Origin: Collinsella aerofaciens
Lineage (GTDB): Bacteria; Actinomycetota; Coriobacteriia; Coriobacteriales; Coriobacteriaceae
Direction: 5' to 3'
Assembly (NCBI RefSeq): GCF_015670745.1
Contig: NZ_JADPCH010000008.1
Span: 26,351-90,350 of the forward strand
Length of the DNA stretch: 64,000 nucleotides
This document shows, in pieces, positions 16,833-25,457 of this stretch. The number at the start of each line of letters is the position of its first letter. The first letter of the stretch is position 1. A program made the translations under genes and the position numbers. The notes beneath the pieces are model-generated. The model did not search any database, had not been told where the DNA came from, and saw nothing but the letters and a program-made list of their open reading frames with translations.

Positions 16833-17189
16833 ATGATTTCCATGCGTGAGGCGTATGAGAAGATCGGCGCTAATTATGATGACGCGTGCGCTCGGCTGAT
16901 GGGCGGGGAAATGCTTGCCCGCTTTGCCCTCAAGTTTTTGGATGACGAGAGTATGGACAAGCTGGAGGCCGCCATGGCGGCGGGAGACGCCGAAGGTGCG
17001 TTTATGGCAGCGCACACGCTCAAGGGCGTGAGCCAGAACCTGGGATTCGATAATCTGTACGAGCCGGCGGTCGTGGTGACCGAGGCGCTGCGCGGCGCCG
17101 ATACCGTTGACGGCGCCCGCGAGGGGATGCATGCGCTGCAGCAGCAATATGCGGCAACGATGTCAGCCCTGCGCGAGGCGGCCGAATAA
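16833..17189 (+). CDS. HPt-domain phosphotransfer protein
   Basis: Single-domain protein of 118 residues. The phosphoacceptor histidine is in AAHTLKGVSQNLGFDNL (His about 54), the standard HPt motif. It should shuttle phosphate to or from the receiver domain of the protein encoded 24 bases upstream; the two form an operon. AAGGAG lies before the ATG. No histidine kinase gene is present in this window, so the phosphate source must be encoded elsewhere. Confidence 0.88.
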   Translation: MISMREAYEKIGANYDDACARLMGGEMLARFALKFLDDESMDKLEAAMAAGDAEGAFMAAHTLKGVSQNLGFDNLYEPAVVVTEALRGADTVDGAREGMHALQQQYAATMSALREAAE

Positions 17190-17213
17190 GAGCTTGCGGG
17201 CCTTGATGACTAT

Positions 17214-17277
17214 GAGAGTGGATAATCTCCCGTTTTAGGCCCGGTGGCGGCCTCAAAGTGGGAGATTATCCACTCTC
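17214..17277. repeat. Palindrome with an extra third arm
   Basis: The 18-bp perfect arms GAGAGTGGATAATCTCCC (17214-17231) and 17260-17277 flank a loop that itself pairs (GGCC with GGCC). A further partial copy of the right arm (AATAATCCACTCTCA) lies at about 17293-17307, which points to a partly duplicated or truncated neighbour element. It follows the HPt gene and could terminate that operon. Confidence 0.85.
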
Positions 17278-17365
17278 GTTCGATACGTGTCCAATAATCC
17301 ACTCTCACCCTTTCTGATTAGTGAATGGCCTATGCGCACTGGCGGGGCTTTCCGCATGCAATCCA

Positions 17366-17399
17366 TATCGTTGTTCGATAAACTGTTCGAATAACGATA
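17366..17399 (+). promoter_or_regulatory. Palindromic operator-like site
   Basis: TATCGTTGTTCGA (17366-17378) and TTCGAATAACGATA (17386-17399) form a near-perfect inverted repeat 20 bases before the DUF2975-like gene. It is a candidate autoregulatory site for the XRE protein of the same operon. TATCG/CGATA half-sites recur before the ABC operon at 18411-18444. Confidence 0.5.
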
Positions 17400-17419
17400 G
17401 AGTCGATGAGGGTGAGTGT

Positions 17420-17980
17420 ATGTCCAACAGCGTTCAGCGTATGGCCAAGGCGGGCGAAAATATCAGGAAGCTTGGTTTTTGCATGGCAGCCGTTTTTGCA
17501 GGGATGCTCGTCGCTTTTACCGCGTTGGTTGTTTACGTGATCTGGTATGCGATTGCAAACGTTGCTTCTGTCGATTCTTTCGGCGTCGTGACGCTTCTCG
17601 ATGGCGGGTGCATCGTTATCCCAAGCGGACTGTGCCTGGCACTCGTCGCGGGTATTTCGCTTGTCGTTCTGTGTGGGATCAGCCGTAACATCTCGCGAGG
17701 CGTCTCGCCCTTTACCAAGACGCATGTGCGGCTTATCCGTGTTCTTGCGCTTGCCTTTGCTGTTAACGCCGCGGTTTCGCTTATTGGTGCCTACGGATCG
17801 GTCAATCTTACCATTGGTGGGCTGGAGCTTTACGTCGTGCCTCATTCCTTCGTTATTGAGATTTGCCAAGGCGTTGCCTTTGATGCGGGGTCGCTTATCG
17901 GCGCGGCTGTCTGTCTGTGTATCTCGGTGATCTGGAGTTATGCCTCGCTGCTCCAAGAGCAGTCTGACGAGCTTGTGTAG
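17420..17980 (+). CDS. DUF2975-like membrane protein
   Basis: Protein of 186 residues with four predicted membrane segments (about 18-42, 58-82, 105-128, 148-172), a layout seen in the DUF2975 family. Such proteins are often encoded just before a small XRE regulator, as here (8-base gap). Function is unknown; a membrane partner that controls the regulator is a reasonable guess. ATG 17420 follows GAGGGTGAG; the in-frame extension to 17321 would cross the palindromic operator and is rejected. Confidence 0.75.
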   Translation: MSNSVQRMAKAGENIRKLGFCMAAVFAGMLVAFTALVVYVIWYAIANVASVDSFGVVTLLDGGCIVIPSGLCLALVAGISLVVLCGISRNISRGVSPFTKTHVRLIRVLALAFAVNAAVSLIGAYGSVNLTIGGLELYVVPHSFVIEICQGVAFDAGSLIGAAVCLCISVIWSYASLLQEQSDELV

Positions 17981-17988
17981 GAGGAAGC

Positions 17989-18318
17989 ATGAGCTATCTC
18001 ATCATCGAGCTTGAGACGCAACTACTTAAGACCGGAAAGACCAGCGCTGATCTGATTCGGGCCACGGGGCATACCCCGGCTAATATTTCAAAGCTAAGAA
18101 ACGGAAAAATAAAAGCTATTCGCCTTAAGACGCTTCTTGATATCTGCGATGAACTTGATTGTCAACCGGGAGATATTATTCGGCGGGTGAGTGAGAAAGA
18201 GCTTGAGGAGCTTATTGTTGAGCGCGCAAAAAATGTCGTGAGACAGATGCGGGACGGCGGAGGCAATGAGGCGTTGCTTCCGACATCAGTCTTTGCTGTA
18301 GATTTGAGCGATGAGTAG
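17989..18318 (+). CDS. Small XRE-family transcriptional regulator
   Basis: Protein of 109 residues with a helix-turn-helix over residues 1-68: SYLIIELETQLLKTGKTS, then ATGHTPANISKLRNGK and LLDICDELDCQPGDII, the form of compact YozG-like regulators. A charged tail of about 40 residues follows. Operonic with the membrane protein before it. It probably binds the TATCG/CGATA-containing palindromes before its own operon and perhaps before the ABC genes; that is inferred from position only. Confidence 0.85.
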   Translation: MSYLIIELETQLLKTGKTSADLIRATGHTPANISKLRNGKIKAIRLKTLLDICDELDCQPGDIIRRVSEKELEELIVERAKNVVRQMRDGGGNEALLPTSVFAVDLSDE

Positions 18319-18359
18319 CATAAAGCGAACAACTATAACGAAATATCAGCGTAAAGGGG

Positions 18360-18387
18360 CCCGTGTCTAACACGGGTTCTTTCTTTT
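18360..18387 (+). terminator. Rho-independent terminator
   Basis: CCCGTG (18360-18365) pairs with CACGGG (18371-18376) across a TCTAA loop, followed by TTCTTTCTTTT. It separates the regulator gene from the ABC operon. Confidence 0.85.
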
Positions 18388-18395
18388 AGATTATC

Positions 18396-18445
18396 TTGAC
18401 AAATATGAGTTATCGAAAAACAATAAAAACTATGAAAAACGATAA
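18396..18445 (+). promoter_or_regulatory. Promoter of the ABC operon with inverted TTATCG/CGATAA sites
   Basis: TTGACA at 18396-18401 is a consensus -35. An A-rich -10 (around AACAAT/CAATAA, 18419-18426) lies downstream. TTATCG (18410-18415) and CGATAA (18440-18445) are inverted around the start region and resemble the half-sites before the upstream DUF2975/XRE operon. Confidence 0.6.
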
Positions 18446-18462
18446 AGTAAAGAAGGAACGAT

Positions 18463-19224
18463 ATGAGCGGTTTTGCTATCAGGCAGAACGGGAGGCCAAT
18501 GAGTGCATCAGCGATAAAGCTATCAAAGGTGTCAAAGCGCTACGGGAAACGGCGCGTTTTGCATGACGTTTCCTTCGAGGTGCATCAGTCTGAGCTCTGT
18601 GCCCTTGTCGGTGCAAACGGTGCGGGCAAAAGCACGCTTATTAAAATCGTCTTGGGCCTCTGCGAGCCATCGTCGGGGAGCGTGGAGCTCTTTGGAGGCA
18701 AATCAAAGAGAGAGCTTAGCCTGATGCGGACGCGTGTCGGCTATGTGCCAGATTCCAGCGGAGCATACCAGTCCCTCAGTGCGGTTGAGAATCTTCGGAT
18801 CCGATGTGCGGAATGGGGGCTTGATGAGAAACGTGAGGTTCCTCGCGTTTTGAGTCTAGTTGGACTGGACGTCGAAGAGAAAAAGAGCGTAAGCAGTTTT
18901 TCTCTGGGAATGAAACGGCGGCTGGATATAGCTACGGCTTTGTTGGGTGACACTGACCTGCTTATTTTTGATGAGCCAGCAAACGGTTTGGACCCGCTGG
19001 GCATCGAGAGTATATGGGCCCTTATCGGTCGATTGAATCGAGAACAGGGTAAGACCATGCTCATCTCTAGCCATGATTTGGATGAGTTGGCATCAGTTGC
19101 AACAAGTTGCGTGTTTATTCATGACGGCGAACTGCTGAAAAAGGAATCGATGGACGTCATAAGGGATGAGGCGTCGTCCCTAAAAGAGTATTACAGGTGC
19201 TTGATGAAGGCGGTCTCGCTATGA
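18463..19224 (+). CDS. ABC-2 type transporter ATP-binding protein
   Basis: ATPase subunit of 253 residues with Walker A GANGAGKST (about 48-56), signature FSLGMKRRLD, Walker B LLIFDEPANGLD and the switch histidine in LISSHDLDEL. The SLGMKRR signature is typical of drug- or bacteriocin-immunity ABC-2 systems (BcrA/LanF-like). AGAAGGAACG precedes the ATG. The downstream permease starts within its stop codon (ATGA). Base composition is clearly more A/T-rich by eye than in flanking housekeeping genes, in line with horizontal acquisition of this module. Confidence 0.92.
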   Translation: MSGFAIRQNGRPMSASAIKLSKVSKRYGKRRVLHDVSFEVHQSELCALVGANGAGKSTLIKIVLGLCEPSSGSVELFGGKSKRELSLMRTRVGYVPDSSGAYQSLSAVENLRIRCAEWGLDEKREVPRVLSLVGLDVEEKKSVSSFSLGMKRRLDIATALLGDTDLLIFDEPANGLDPLGIESIWALIGRLNREQGKTMLISSHDLDELASVATSCVFIHDGELLKKESMDVIRDEASSLKEYYRCLMKAVSL

Positions 19225-20042
19225 AGCGGGCGATCCATCCCATAAAGGCAGATATGATGCGTTTGCACAGGATGTTTCCGGCGAAGTTTGGTCTTGCGCT
19301 TATTCTGGCGTTCGGCCTTCTCTTCGGTGTCTTTCTAAAAAACGGAACAACGTTGCTCGCCTTTGGCAATAGCGTTTTTGGGGAGGATATTGGTTTCTGG
19401 AATGTAATCGATCCTTCTGCACCCGATGAGTCCCTTGTGCGCAGTGCTTTTGCCGGCACGTCTCTGTTCGTTCCGCTCATCGTTTGCCTGGCGATTTTAC
19501 AGGAGCGTGGCTATGAAGAGGGACACCGAATTTCTTCAGCAAGAGGTCTTACCCGCTTTAATGGGGTCCTAGCACATGTGCTTTCGTCTGCTTTAATAAT
19601 TGGCGCAGCATATAGTGCGCTTTGCCTTCTTCTTTTTGCAATAGCGATAACACGTGGAGGGCAAAACTATGCGCATAGCATGCTGGCTGCATTTTTGCCC
19701 GCAATGATAATCAACGCCGTATTGGTGATATCGGTTGCGTTGGAGACGGTAACCATCTATCGGATTACAAGCAGCGCTGTATTTAGCGGGGCTGTGATAA
19801 TAATCGGATTTGTCATGAGCTTGACGCTCTACGGAACTTACCTTCAGGCGCCCATACCGTCCTTGCGATGGATTTTCCTTCTTCCGGGGCCGTATCTTGG
19901 AGTCGGAAGTGCTCTTGGGTATAGCGATATGGGGCAGCTGACGCTTCTGGGATATGGCGTGGCAGCCAGCTGTCTATCGGTATTGATTTACGCTCTCGTG
20001 AGCTTTCGCGCTGGGGGTGTGTTCAATGGCTCGTCAGATTAA
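19221..20042 (+). CDS. ABC-2 type permease, first subunit
   Basis: Membrane protein of 273 residues with about six hydrophobic segments: near residues 18-35, 88-105, 125-150, 165-188, 200-215 and 240-265. The N-terminal cytoplasmic start followed by a large loop is typical of lantibiotic-immunity-like permeases (LanE/LanG class). It starts at ATG 19221, overlapping the ATPase stop by 4 bases, with GAAGGCGG upstream. It pairs with the next, overlapping permease to form a heterodimeric channel. Substrate unknown; self-protection against a peptide antibiotic is a guess from family resemblance. Confidence 0.82.
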   Translation: MKRAIHPIKADMMRLHRMFPAKFGLALILAFGLLFGVFLKNGTTLLAFGNSVFGEDIGFWNVIDPSAPDESLVRSAFAGTSLFVPLIVCLAILQERGYEEGHRISSARGLTRFNGVLAHVLSSALIIGAAYSALCLLLFAIAITRGGQNYAHSMLAAFLPAMIINAVLVISVALETVTIYRITSSAVFSGAVIIIGFVMSLTLYGTYLQAPIPSLRWIFLLPGPYLGVGSALGYSDMGQLTLLGYGVAASCLSVLIYALVSFRAGGVFNGSSD

Positions 20043-20844
20043 AAGACTTCTCCAGTCAGAATGGAAGCATGCGAGCAAATGGGCGTACGCCTTAATCCTG
20101 GTAATTTATGCGTGCATGGTGGTATTGCAGCTTAATTCTTTCCCGATGTGGTTCTGTAGCCTCCGTGAGAACAGTTTCTTGGGCTTTTTCCCAGACCCGA
20201 CGCTTCGGCTATCGGCAGAGGATGTCCTTCTATTTGGTAATTCAGAGGTTTTTCGCGGTCTGCTGTTCAACGTAGCCCCGTTGGCTCATGCATTGTTCTT
20301 TCCGTTCATCGCGGCTTGCATTGTGCCGCGCTTTGTCAGTTCGGGCTTTATTGAGGAACCGTGGGGGTTGTCGGAGGCTCGGGGAGGGAAGCGTGTGTGC
20401 GCTATCGTTGCGCGAGTGGTGCTGTCTTCTTTTGCCCTTTTGGGCGCGTTTATCCTGTCGAGTGTCGTTTTGTACTGTCTTAACTGCGTAATCGTTTTGG
20501 ATGCTCAGCAGTATTTCAACCTGAATATTTTTTGCTATCGACTTCTTCTGGCGAGTGTCGTCTGCCTTGCATACGTGGTCTCTTGCGTGGTTGCTGTTTC
20601 CTATTTTGGATCCGGCTTCGGTCCGATTGGCATACTGCTGCTTGTCAACGTTGTAGCGATCTACATACAGCTCGGGGCCAACTCCATGCTTCCGCTTCCA
20701 GCCTCGATGCTCATGTGGATTTGTGGCGTGACCCCGTTGGGGAATAGTCAATGCGCCTCGATTCTAATTGACTGCCTAATCAATGTAGCAAGCGTTTTCA
20801 CCATTTGCTTTACCGTAGACCGATTGCGGTCGAGATTTCTTTGA
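20026..20844 (+). CDS. ABC-2 type permease, second subunit
   Basis: Membrane protein of 272 residues with about six hydrophobic segments and the same overall plan as the preceding gene. It starts at ATG 20026 (MARQIKRLLQSEWKHASKW), inside the last 17 bases of the first permease; a GTG at 20017 is an alternative. GGGGGTG lies before the ATG. No biosynthetic genes for a bacteriocin are adjacent, so a standalone resistance or immunity role is more likely than export of a product made here. Confidence 0.82.
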   Translation: MARQIKRLLQSEWKHASKWAYALILVIYACMVVLQLNSFPMWFCSLRENSFLGFFPDPTLRLSAEDVLLFGNSEVFRGLLFNVAPLAHALFFPFIAACIVPRFVSSGFIEEPWGLSEARGGKRVCAIVARVVLSSFALLGAFILSSVVLYCLNCVIVLDAQQYFNLNIFCYRLLLASVVCLAYVVSCVVAVSYFGSGFGPIGILLLVNVVAIYIQLGANSMLPLPASMLMWICGVTPLGNSQCASILIDCLINVASVFTICFTVDRLRSRFL

Positions 20845-20882
20845 TTGTTTGTGAGGGATAATCATACCGAGCATACCAAATA

Positions 20883-20918
20883 CAGGGGGCGGGTACCGTG
20901 GCTGGTGTCCGCCCCCTG
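20883..20918. terminator. Bidirectional hairpin between convergent operons
   Basis: CAGGGGGCGG (20883-20892) pairs with CCGCCCCCTG (20909-20918). It lies between the ends of the plus-strand ABC-2 operon and the minus-strand amidotransferase gene. No strong T-run is present on either side. Confidence 0.6.
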
Positions 20919-20951
20919 GCATGGAAGGTTTAAGCCTGTGTGATTCGTGAA

Positions 20952-21761
20952 CTAGCGGGCCTGCTTAACCTTTGCCGCTGCCTCGACAAACGACTTCCAC
21001 AGGTTAAAGTCGGTCTCGAGCGTCTTCCACGTGTACTCGGGATGCCATTGCACGCCCAGGCAGAACGGCTGGCCTTCGACTTCGATGCACTCGGGAACGC
21101 CGTCGGTTGCCTTGGCGACCAAGCGCGTGCTTTTACCCAGACGATCGACGCAGCAGTGGTGTGCGGAGTTGGTCTGGATCAGCCTGTGCCCGCCAACCGC
21201 GCGTTCGAGCAGCGAGCCCTGCACAACCTCGACGGGATGCACGGGGTCGTTGAGTACGTGGGTATGGCGCCACTGCGTGCGGCCCTCGCGAGCGCCCAGG
21301 CTCGGCACATCCATGCACAGGGTGCCGTCGGTAGCGACGTTGAGCAGCTGTGTGCCGCGGCACGTGGTAAAGAGCGGCTTTTTGGCGCGAAGCACCTCGC
21401 CGACCAGCTTAAACTCAAAGCTATCGCGGATCTCGCAGCAGAGGGTGGGGTCGTAGGGTCGATCATCGCCCCAGCGTTTGGGATTGACATCGGGGCCGCC
21501 GGGAATGGCGATGCCGTCGGCGATATCGACGTAATGACGGATGACCTCAATGTCCTCGGTGATGGACATCTGCAGCGGCAGGCCGCCAGCGGCAAGGATG
21601 GCATCGACAAAGACACTTGCGATTTCCTCGTTGGGGGAGAGCATCTCGGTTAAAAACGGCTCTGCCTCTTCCCAGCGCGGTGCGACGAGGATGAGTGGGC
21701 GGTCGGCGGGGGCGACGTCGACGTGCGGGGTGTAGGACGATGAAGTACGGGTTCCGATCAT
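20952..21761 (-). CDS. Class I glutamine amidotransferase-like hydrolase (PuuD type)
   Basis: Peptidase C26-like protein of 269 residues, similar in form to gamma-glutamyl-GABA hydrolase. The catalytic triad is visible: C134 in FTTCRGTQLL, with H240 and E242 in GVQWHPEYTW. The oxyanion region is IPGGPDVNP. The N-terminal 20 residues are an extra extension. It is the last gene of the minus-strand amino acid ABC cluster (87 bases after the ATPase gene), so it may release glutamate or a related amino acid from imported gamma-glutamyl compounds. The exact substrate is unknown. Confidence 0.85.
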   Translation of the reverse strand: MIGTRTSSSYTPHVDVAPADRPLILVAPRWEEAEPFLTEMLSPNEEIASVFVDAILAAGGLPLQMSITEDIEVIRHYVDIADGIAIPGGPDVNPKRWGDDRPYDPTLCCEIRDSFEFKLVGEVLRAKKPLFTTCRGTQLLNVATDGTLCMDVPSLGAREGRTQWRHTHVLNDPVHPVEVVQGSLLERAVGGHRLIQTNSAHHCCVDRLGKSTRLVAKATDGVPECIEVEGQPFCLGVQWHPEYTWKTLETDFNLWKSFVEAAAKVKQAR

Positions 21762-21848
21762 AGGTGCGGCTTTCGAATCTGAAGGTGACAGGGCGCATGA
21801 GAGACGTGGGACGACGCTTTCAATGGATTTATCCCACGGGGTGGCTGG

Positions 21849-22613
<765 letters not shown>

Positions 22614-22649
22614 GGTACTCGGCTCCTTATGACTTGAAATGGTAAATCG

Positions 22650-23483
22650 TTAGCGGATGATGGTCGCGCCGGTCTTGTGCGAAACATAGACAGCGGCCTT
22701 GTTGATCGCGACGTTGATGAGGATGTAGATGACCGCGATTACCAGGTAGACCGACACGAGGGCGTCGTAGTTGGTAATGAGCACGCGGGCATTTTGCATG
22801 AGGTCGGGGTAGCTCACCACGTAGGAGACGGTGGTGTCTTTGACTACGACCACAAGCTGCGAAATCAACGACGGAATGATAAACCGAATCGCCTGCGGTA
22901 ACACGATTTTAAAGGTGATTTTAGCCTTGGAGAGACCGAGCGCCTGGGCCGCCTCGACCTGCCCGCGCGGCACGGCGTTGACACCGGCGCGGAAAATCTC
23001 GGCCAGTACGCCGGCTGCGGCGAGCGCGACGGGGAGCGTGAGCATCCAAAACGACGGTAGCGCGATCTTGTACTGGGGTAGCACCAAAAAGAAGAAATAG
23101 ATGAACAGAAGGCTCGGCACGCCGCGGAAGAAATCGGTGAGCACACGGCAGACCAAATACAGCGGCTTAATGTCGCTCGTGCGGCCGAGCATAAGGGCTA
23201 AGCCCAGCACCAGCGCGATGGCGCCAGCGGTGAGTGCGACTTTAACGGTGCCCTCAAAGCCGGCAAGCAGGAACTTCCAAGTGGTGAGGTGCGTAAAGAA
23301 ATACCAATAGTGGACCGAAAGCTGACCGGTCACATAAAAGCGCTGCAGTACCAGGGCGACGAGCACGGCGACGGCAACAAGCGAGATGGCGGTGCCGATG
23401 CGAATCTTGGCGCGCATCTTGGGGCCGGGGGCCTCGTAGAGCGCATCGCGCATGGTAAGCGCAGGGGAGGAATGCTTGCTCAT
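22650..23483 (-). CDS. Polar amino acid ABC transporter permease
   Basis: Inner-membrane subunit of 277 residues with a first membrane segment near residues 28-48 and a core of five segments typical of the HisMQ family. The EAA-like coupling loop is visible in GQVEAAQALGLSKAKITFKI. Its ATG overlaps the stop of the partner permease by 4 bases, so the two are translationally coupled. The N-terminal 25 residues are a cytosolic extension, as in actinobacterial GluD-like permeases. Confidence 0.93.
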   Translation of the reverse strand: MSKHSSPALTMRDALYEAPGPKMRAKIRIGTAISLVAVAVLVALVLQRFYVTGQLSVHYWYFFTHLTTWKFLLAGFEGTVKVALTAGAIALVLGLALMLGRTSDIKPLYLVCRVLTDFFRGVPSLLFIYFFFLVLPQYKIALPSFWMLTLPVALAAAGVLAEIFRAGVNAVPRGQVEAAQALGLSKAKITFKIVLPQAIRFIIPSLISQLVVVVKDTTVSYVVSYPDLMQNARVLITNYDALVSVYLVIAVIYILINVAINKAAVYVSHKTGATIIR

Positions 23484-24139
23484 CGGAGGATCCTCACCTT
23501 CTTATCGATGTAGTTGCCAATGTGGCTCACCACAAAGGCCGTGCCCAGGTAGCCGAGCGCCGAGATAAAGAACGCGGCGACGCCGCCGAGCGAGCGCGTG
23601 TTGATGTAACTCACCACGCCGGTGAGCTCCTGCGGTTTAAGCGGTACCTGACTGCCGAGCGCGGTGGTGAGCATGACGGCGATAAAGAGGTTGGTCATGG
23701 GCAGCACGCTCGAGCGCAGCGCCTGCGGAATCACGATCTTGGCGAGGATGCGGTTAAAGCTCATGCCGAGCGAGCGGGCGGCTTCCACCTGGCCGACACC
23801 GACGGTGTTGATGCCGCTCATAAAGTTCTCGGAACCAAAGGCAGAACCCAAGAGCACCGTAGCGACGATAACGCAGGTGCGGTAGGGCAGAACAACCTTG
23901 AGCGGCGGCAGCGCGTAGACGACGATGATAAGCAGCGCGATGCCGGGGATGTTACGGAAGACCTGGACATACAGGTCGCCAAAGACGCGCAGCGGCTTGA
24001 GCGGCGACACGCGCATCACGGTGACGGCGACGGCCAGTACCATGGCGATGGCAAACGACTCAAGCGTCATGCCCCAGGTTGCTAGCAGCGCGTCGATATA
24101 GTTCTGGCCATAGAGTGACCAGAGCCCGGAGAGACTCAT
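23480..24139 (-). CDS. Polar amino acid ABC transporter permease
   Basis: Permease of 219 residues with five predicted membrane helices and the coupling motif GQVEAARSLGMSFNRILAKI. It resembles GluC/GlnP-type subunits and forms a heterodimer with the product of the overlapping next gene. GGGAGGT precedes the ATG. A stem-loop lies between it and the binding-protein gene upstream. Confidence 0.93.
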   Translation of the reverse strand: MSLSGLWSLYGQNYIDALLATWGMTLESFAIAMVLAVAVTVMRVSPLKPLRVFGDLYVQVFRNIPGIALLIIVVYALPPLKVVLPYRTCVIVATVLLGSAFGSENFMSGINTVGVGQVEAARSLGMSFNRILAKIVIPQALRSSVLPMTNLFIAVMLTTALGSQVPLKPQELTGVVSYINTRSLGGVAAFFISALGYLGTAFVVSHIGNYIDKKVRILR

Positions 24140-24163
24140 GCGGACCTCCCGCCGATAAGGAAA

Positions 24164-24189
24164 GGGGCTCCCGTGTGTACGGAAGCCCC
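24164..24189 (-). terminator. Intercistronic stem-loop after the binding-protein gene
   Basis: GGGGCT (24164-24169) pairs with AGCCCC (24184-24189), with an inner CCGT/ACGG pair. It lies between the binding-protein gene and the permease genes. Such hairpins commonly allow partial termination or stabilise the upstream message, so that binding protein exceeds permease. Confidence 0.55.
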
Positions 24190-24277
24190 GACAACTCAGT
24201 GAGGAAACAGTTTACCGCAATAAAGCGCATCATGCGTTTCCATATGGTTTCGTTGCGGCCGTTACCAGGCTCGCTGC

Positions 24278-25273
24278 CTAGGCGCCGATCTCGGGAAGCT
24301 CGGGAACATTGGTGTCGCCCGTACGGTCGCCGATGCAGATTTGCCACAGCTCGGTCCAGGTGCCATCGTCCTCGATCTTCTTAAGGAAGTCGTTGACAAA
24401 GGCGACGCCGTCGGAATCGAGCGGCAGGCCGATGCCATAGGGCTCCTTGCTGCCGAAGGGCTTGCCGGCAATCTTGTACTTACCGGGCTCGCGGACCAGG
24501 GCGCTCTGCTGCATGTTGTTATCGATGACGTAGGCATCGACGCGGCCCTGCTGGAGTGCCTGGCGGGCCTCCTCGTCGGTCTTGAACTCCTGCTGGCTGG
24601 CCTTGGGGGCGAACTCCTCCAGGATGGCGGGGCCGTTGGAGCCGGACTGGACGGCGACGTTCTTGTCGGCCAGGTCGTCGACGCTCTTGATGTCGTCGTT
24701 ATCGGCGAGCACCAGGATAGCCTGCTGGGTGTAGTAGTAGGGACCGGCAAAGGAGACGAGTTTCTTGCGCTCGTCAGTGATGGTGTAGGTGGCAAAGACG
24801 GCGTCGACCTGGCCGTTTTGCAGGACGGACTCGCGCGTGTCCGAGGTCACCTGGGTGATCTCGACTTTGTTCTCGCCCAGAATGTAGTTGGACAGGAGCT
24901 GTGCGATACCGGCGTCGAAGCCGCGGGTCTGGCCGTCTTTCTCGTTGAGGAGGGAGAAAAGCGTAGAGGTCTGAACGCCACCGATCTTAAAGACGCCGGC
25001 GTCCTTAACGGCCGTGGCCCAGGTGCTGGCGGCGATGGCATCGTCATCGGCCTTGGGGCCATTGTCGACGAGCTTATCGAATGCCTTAGCGTCGAGCGTG
25101 GTGGAAGCCTCGGTATCATTGGAGCTCTTGGAAGAGCCGGCGGCGGAACCCTTGTCGGCCTCGGCGCTGGTGTCGGAGCAGCCGGCAAGACCAAGGCCGG
25201 CGACGGTTGCGAAGGTGGCGGCGACAAAGCCGCGGCGGTCGAGAACGACCTGCTGGGAGAGGTTCTTGCTCAT
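24278..25273 (-). CDS. Amino acid ABC transporter substrate-binding lipoprotein
   Basis: Solute-binding protein of 331 residues. The N-terminus has a twin-arginine-like DRRGFVAATFATVAGLGLAGC, in which LAGC is a lipobox (Cys about 32), so it is predicted to be a lipid-anchored protein possibly exported by Tat. A Ser/Ala/Thr-rich linker follows, then a type II periplasmic-binding fold (GVQTSTLFSLLNEKDGQTRGFDAGIA, later YTITDERKKLVSFAGPYYYTQQA). The RGFDAGIA and FAGPYY elements are typical of glutamate/glutamine binders. First gene of the operon; AAAGGTG lies before the ATG. Confidence 0.92.
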   Translation of the reverse strand: MSKNLSQQVVLDRRGFVAATFATVAGLGLAGCSDTSAEADKGSAAGSSKSSNDTEASTTLDAKAFDKLVDNGPKADDDAIAASTWATAVKDAGVFKIGGVQTSTLFSLLNEKDGQTRGFDAGIAQLLSNYILGENKVEITQVTSDTRESVLQNGQVDAVFATYTITDERKKLVSFAGPYYYTQQAILVLADNDDIKSVDDLADKNVAVQSGSNGPAILEEFAPKASQQEFKTDEEARQALQQGRVDAYVIDNNMQQSALVREPGKYKIAGKPFGSKEPYGIGLPLDSDGVAFVNDFLKKIEDDGTWTELWQICIGDRTGDTNVPELPEIGA

Positions 25274-25390
25274 GGTAGAACACCTTTCTCAATAAAATCC
25301 CTAGCGGTTGAGTAGAGTTATACCCCATCGCGCTCAAATGGGTCAACACGAAATAACTCAGAAACATACTTACCTTATGGGTAATTCTAC

Positions 25391-25422
25391 CTACCAAAAA
25401 GGGACAGGCACCTTTGTGGTGG
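25391..25422. repeat. Chimeric GGGACAG-core palindrome
   Basis: The left arm CTACCAAAAAGG (25391-25402) is that of type A, whereas the right arm CCTTTGTGGTGG (25411-25422) is that of the type B element at 51413-51453. They pair at 10 of 12 positions around GACAGGCA. It looks like a recombinant of two element types. Confidence 0.75.
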
Positions 25423-25457
25423 TCCTGGCCGATGCGGTGGCATGCCTTGCTGCTTTG

